Below are positions 5,394 to 5,397 of a stretch of DNA of 5,397 nucleotides, piece by piece; position 1 is the first letter of the stretch; the number at the start of each line of letters is the position of its first letter. A program made the position numbers and the translations under genes. The DNA is taken from assembly GCA_934678955.1 (NCBI GenBank), contig CAKUSI010000275.1, positions 1-5,397 on the forward strand, written 5' to 3'. This stretch comes from an uncultured Austwickia sp. Its GTDB lineage: Bacteria > Actinomycetota > Actinomycetes > Actinomycetales > Dermatophilaceae. The notes beneath the pieces are model-generated. The model saw only the letters and a list, made by a program, of their open reading frames with translations, did no database searches and had not been told where the DNA came from.

Positions 5394-5397
5394 CGCC

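Larger units (their letters stand above)
5073..5397. other. Intergenic region with structured repeats
   Basis: No supported gene. The frames here translate into arginine/proline-rich sequence without domains. The region should contain the promoter of the leftward AbiEi-like gene, but no convincing -35/-10 pair is visible. It holds two DnaA-box-like 9-mers, GCGACGAG twice (5104-5111 and 5162-5169), a 16-bp perfect inverted repeat, and a second 7-bp inverted repeat at 5358-5393. From 5225 on, TTCGT and TTCGCG/CGCGAA words recur, suggesting an element built from repeated palindromic parts. Confidence 0.55.

Noticed and set aside
1..5397. CRISPR arrays, tRNA or rRNA genes, and insertion sequences
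   Set aside because: No regularly spaced repeats of CRISPR size, no tRNA-like cloverleaf or rRNA sequence, and no transposase motif or terminal repeats with target duplication were seen. The 16-bp inverted repeat at 5289-5353 encloses only 33 bases, too few for an insertion sequence.

Overview
This window looks like chromosomal accessory DNA from a high-GC actinomycete. GC is very high throughout, codons mostly end in G or C, and GTG starts are used. It carries a DUF222/13E12-type HNH protein, an AbiEi-like/DUF559 nuclease-like protein and a VapB-type antitoxin, all of which are very common in Actinomycetota. The genus cannot be fixed from the sequence; the combination leans towards Mycobacteriales or a neighbouring order, which is inference.

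Layout. About 1-486 has no convincing gene body, only candidate starts and one weak promoter for the next gene. A secreted lipoprotein of unknown function runs rightward to 1362 and ends in a small six-cysteine domain. It converges on a leftward DUF222-HNH endonuclease gene (1430-2890). That gene has a readable promoter, TTGCCT-17 bp-TAGGAT, placed so that the transcript would begin at the ATG itself. About 380 bases of non-coding DNA follow, with two short repeats. At 3269-3296 a perfect 12-bp inverted repeat sits at the head of a vapBC-type toxin-antitoxin locus and overlaps the antitoxin's ribosome binding site.

The antitoxin gene (3305-3526) looks intact. Its overlapping toxin gene (3523-3663) is only 46 codons long, and the first catalytic aspartate of the PIN domain is a histidine. 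Facing it is the C-terminal nine tenths of a second PIN toxin from a different subfamily (about 3713-4105, minus strand). That one has lost its N-terminus with the first aspartate, and has glycine where the third acidic residue is expected. Just upstream of it on the same strand, only 10 bp away, is a complete AbiEi-like/DUF559 gene (4116-5072). The last 325 bases hold two DnaA-box-like 9-mers and a striking 16-bp perfect inverted repeat, but no supported gene.

The genes do not form one pathway. The best reading of 3200-4110 is a decayed toxin-antitoxin cluster: two unrelated PIN ribonuclease genes, each broken at one end and each with mutated active-site positions, while one antitoxin and its operator persist. 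I found no clear sign of an entirely new multi-gene system. The most useful leads are the retained antitoxin with its operator over the ribosome binding site, the doubly broken toxins, the leaderless promoter of the HNH gene, and the structured element at the right end.
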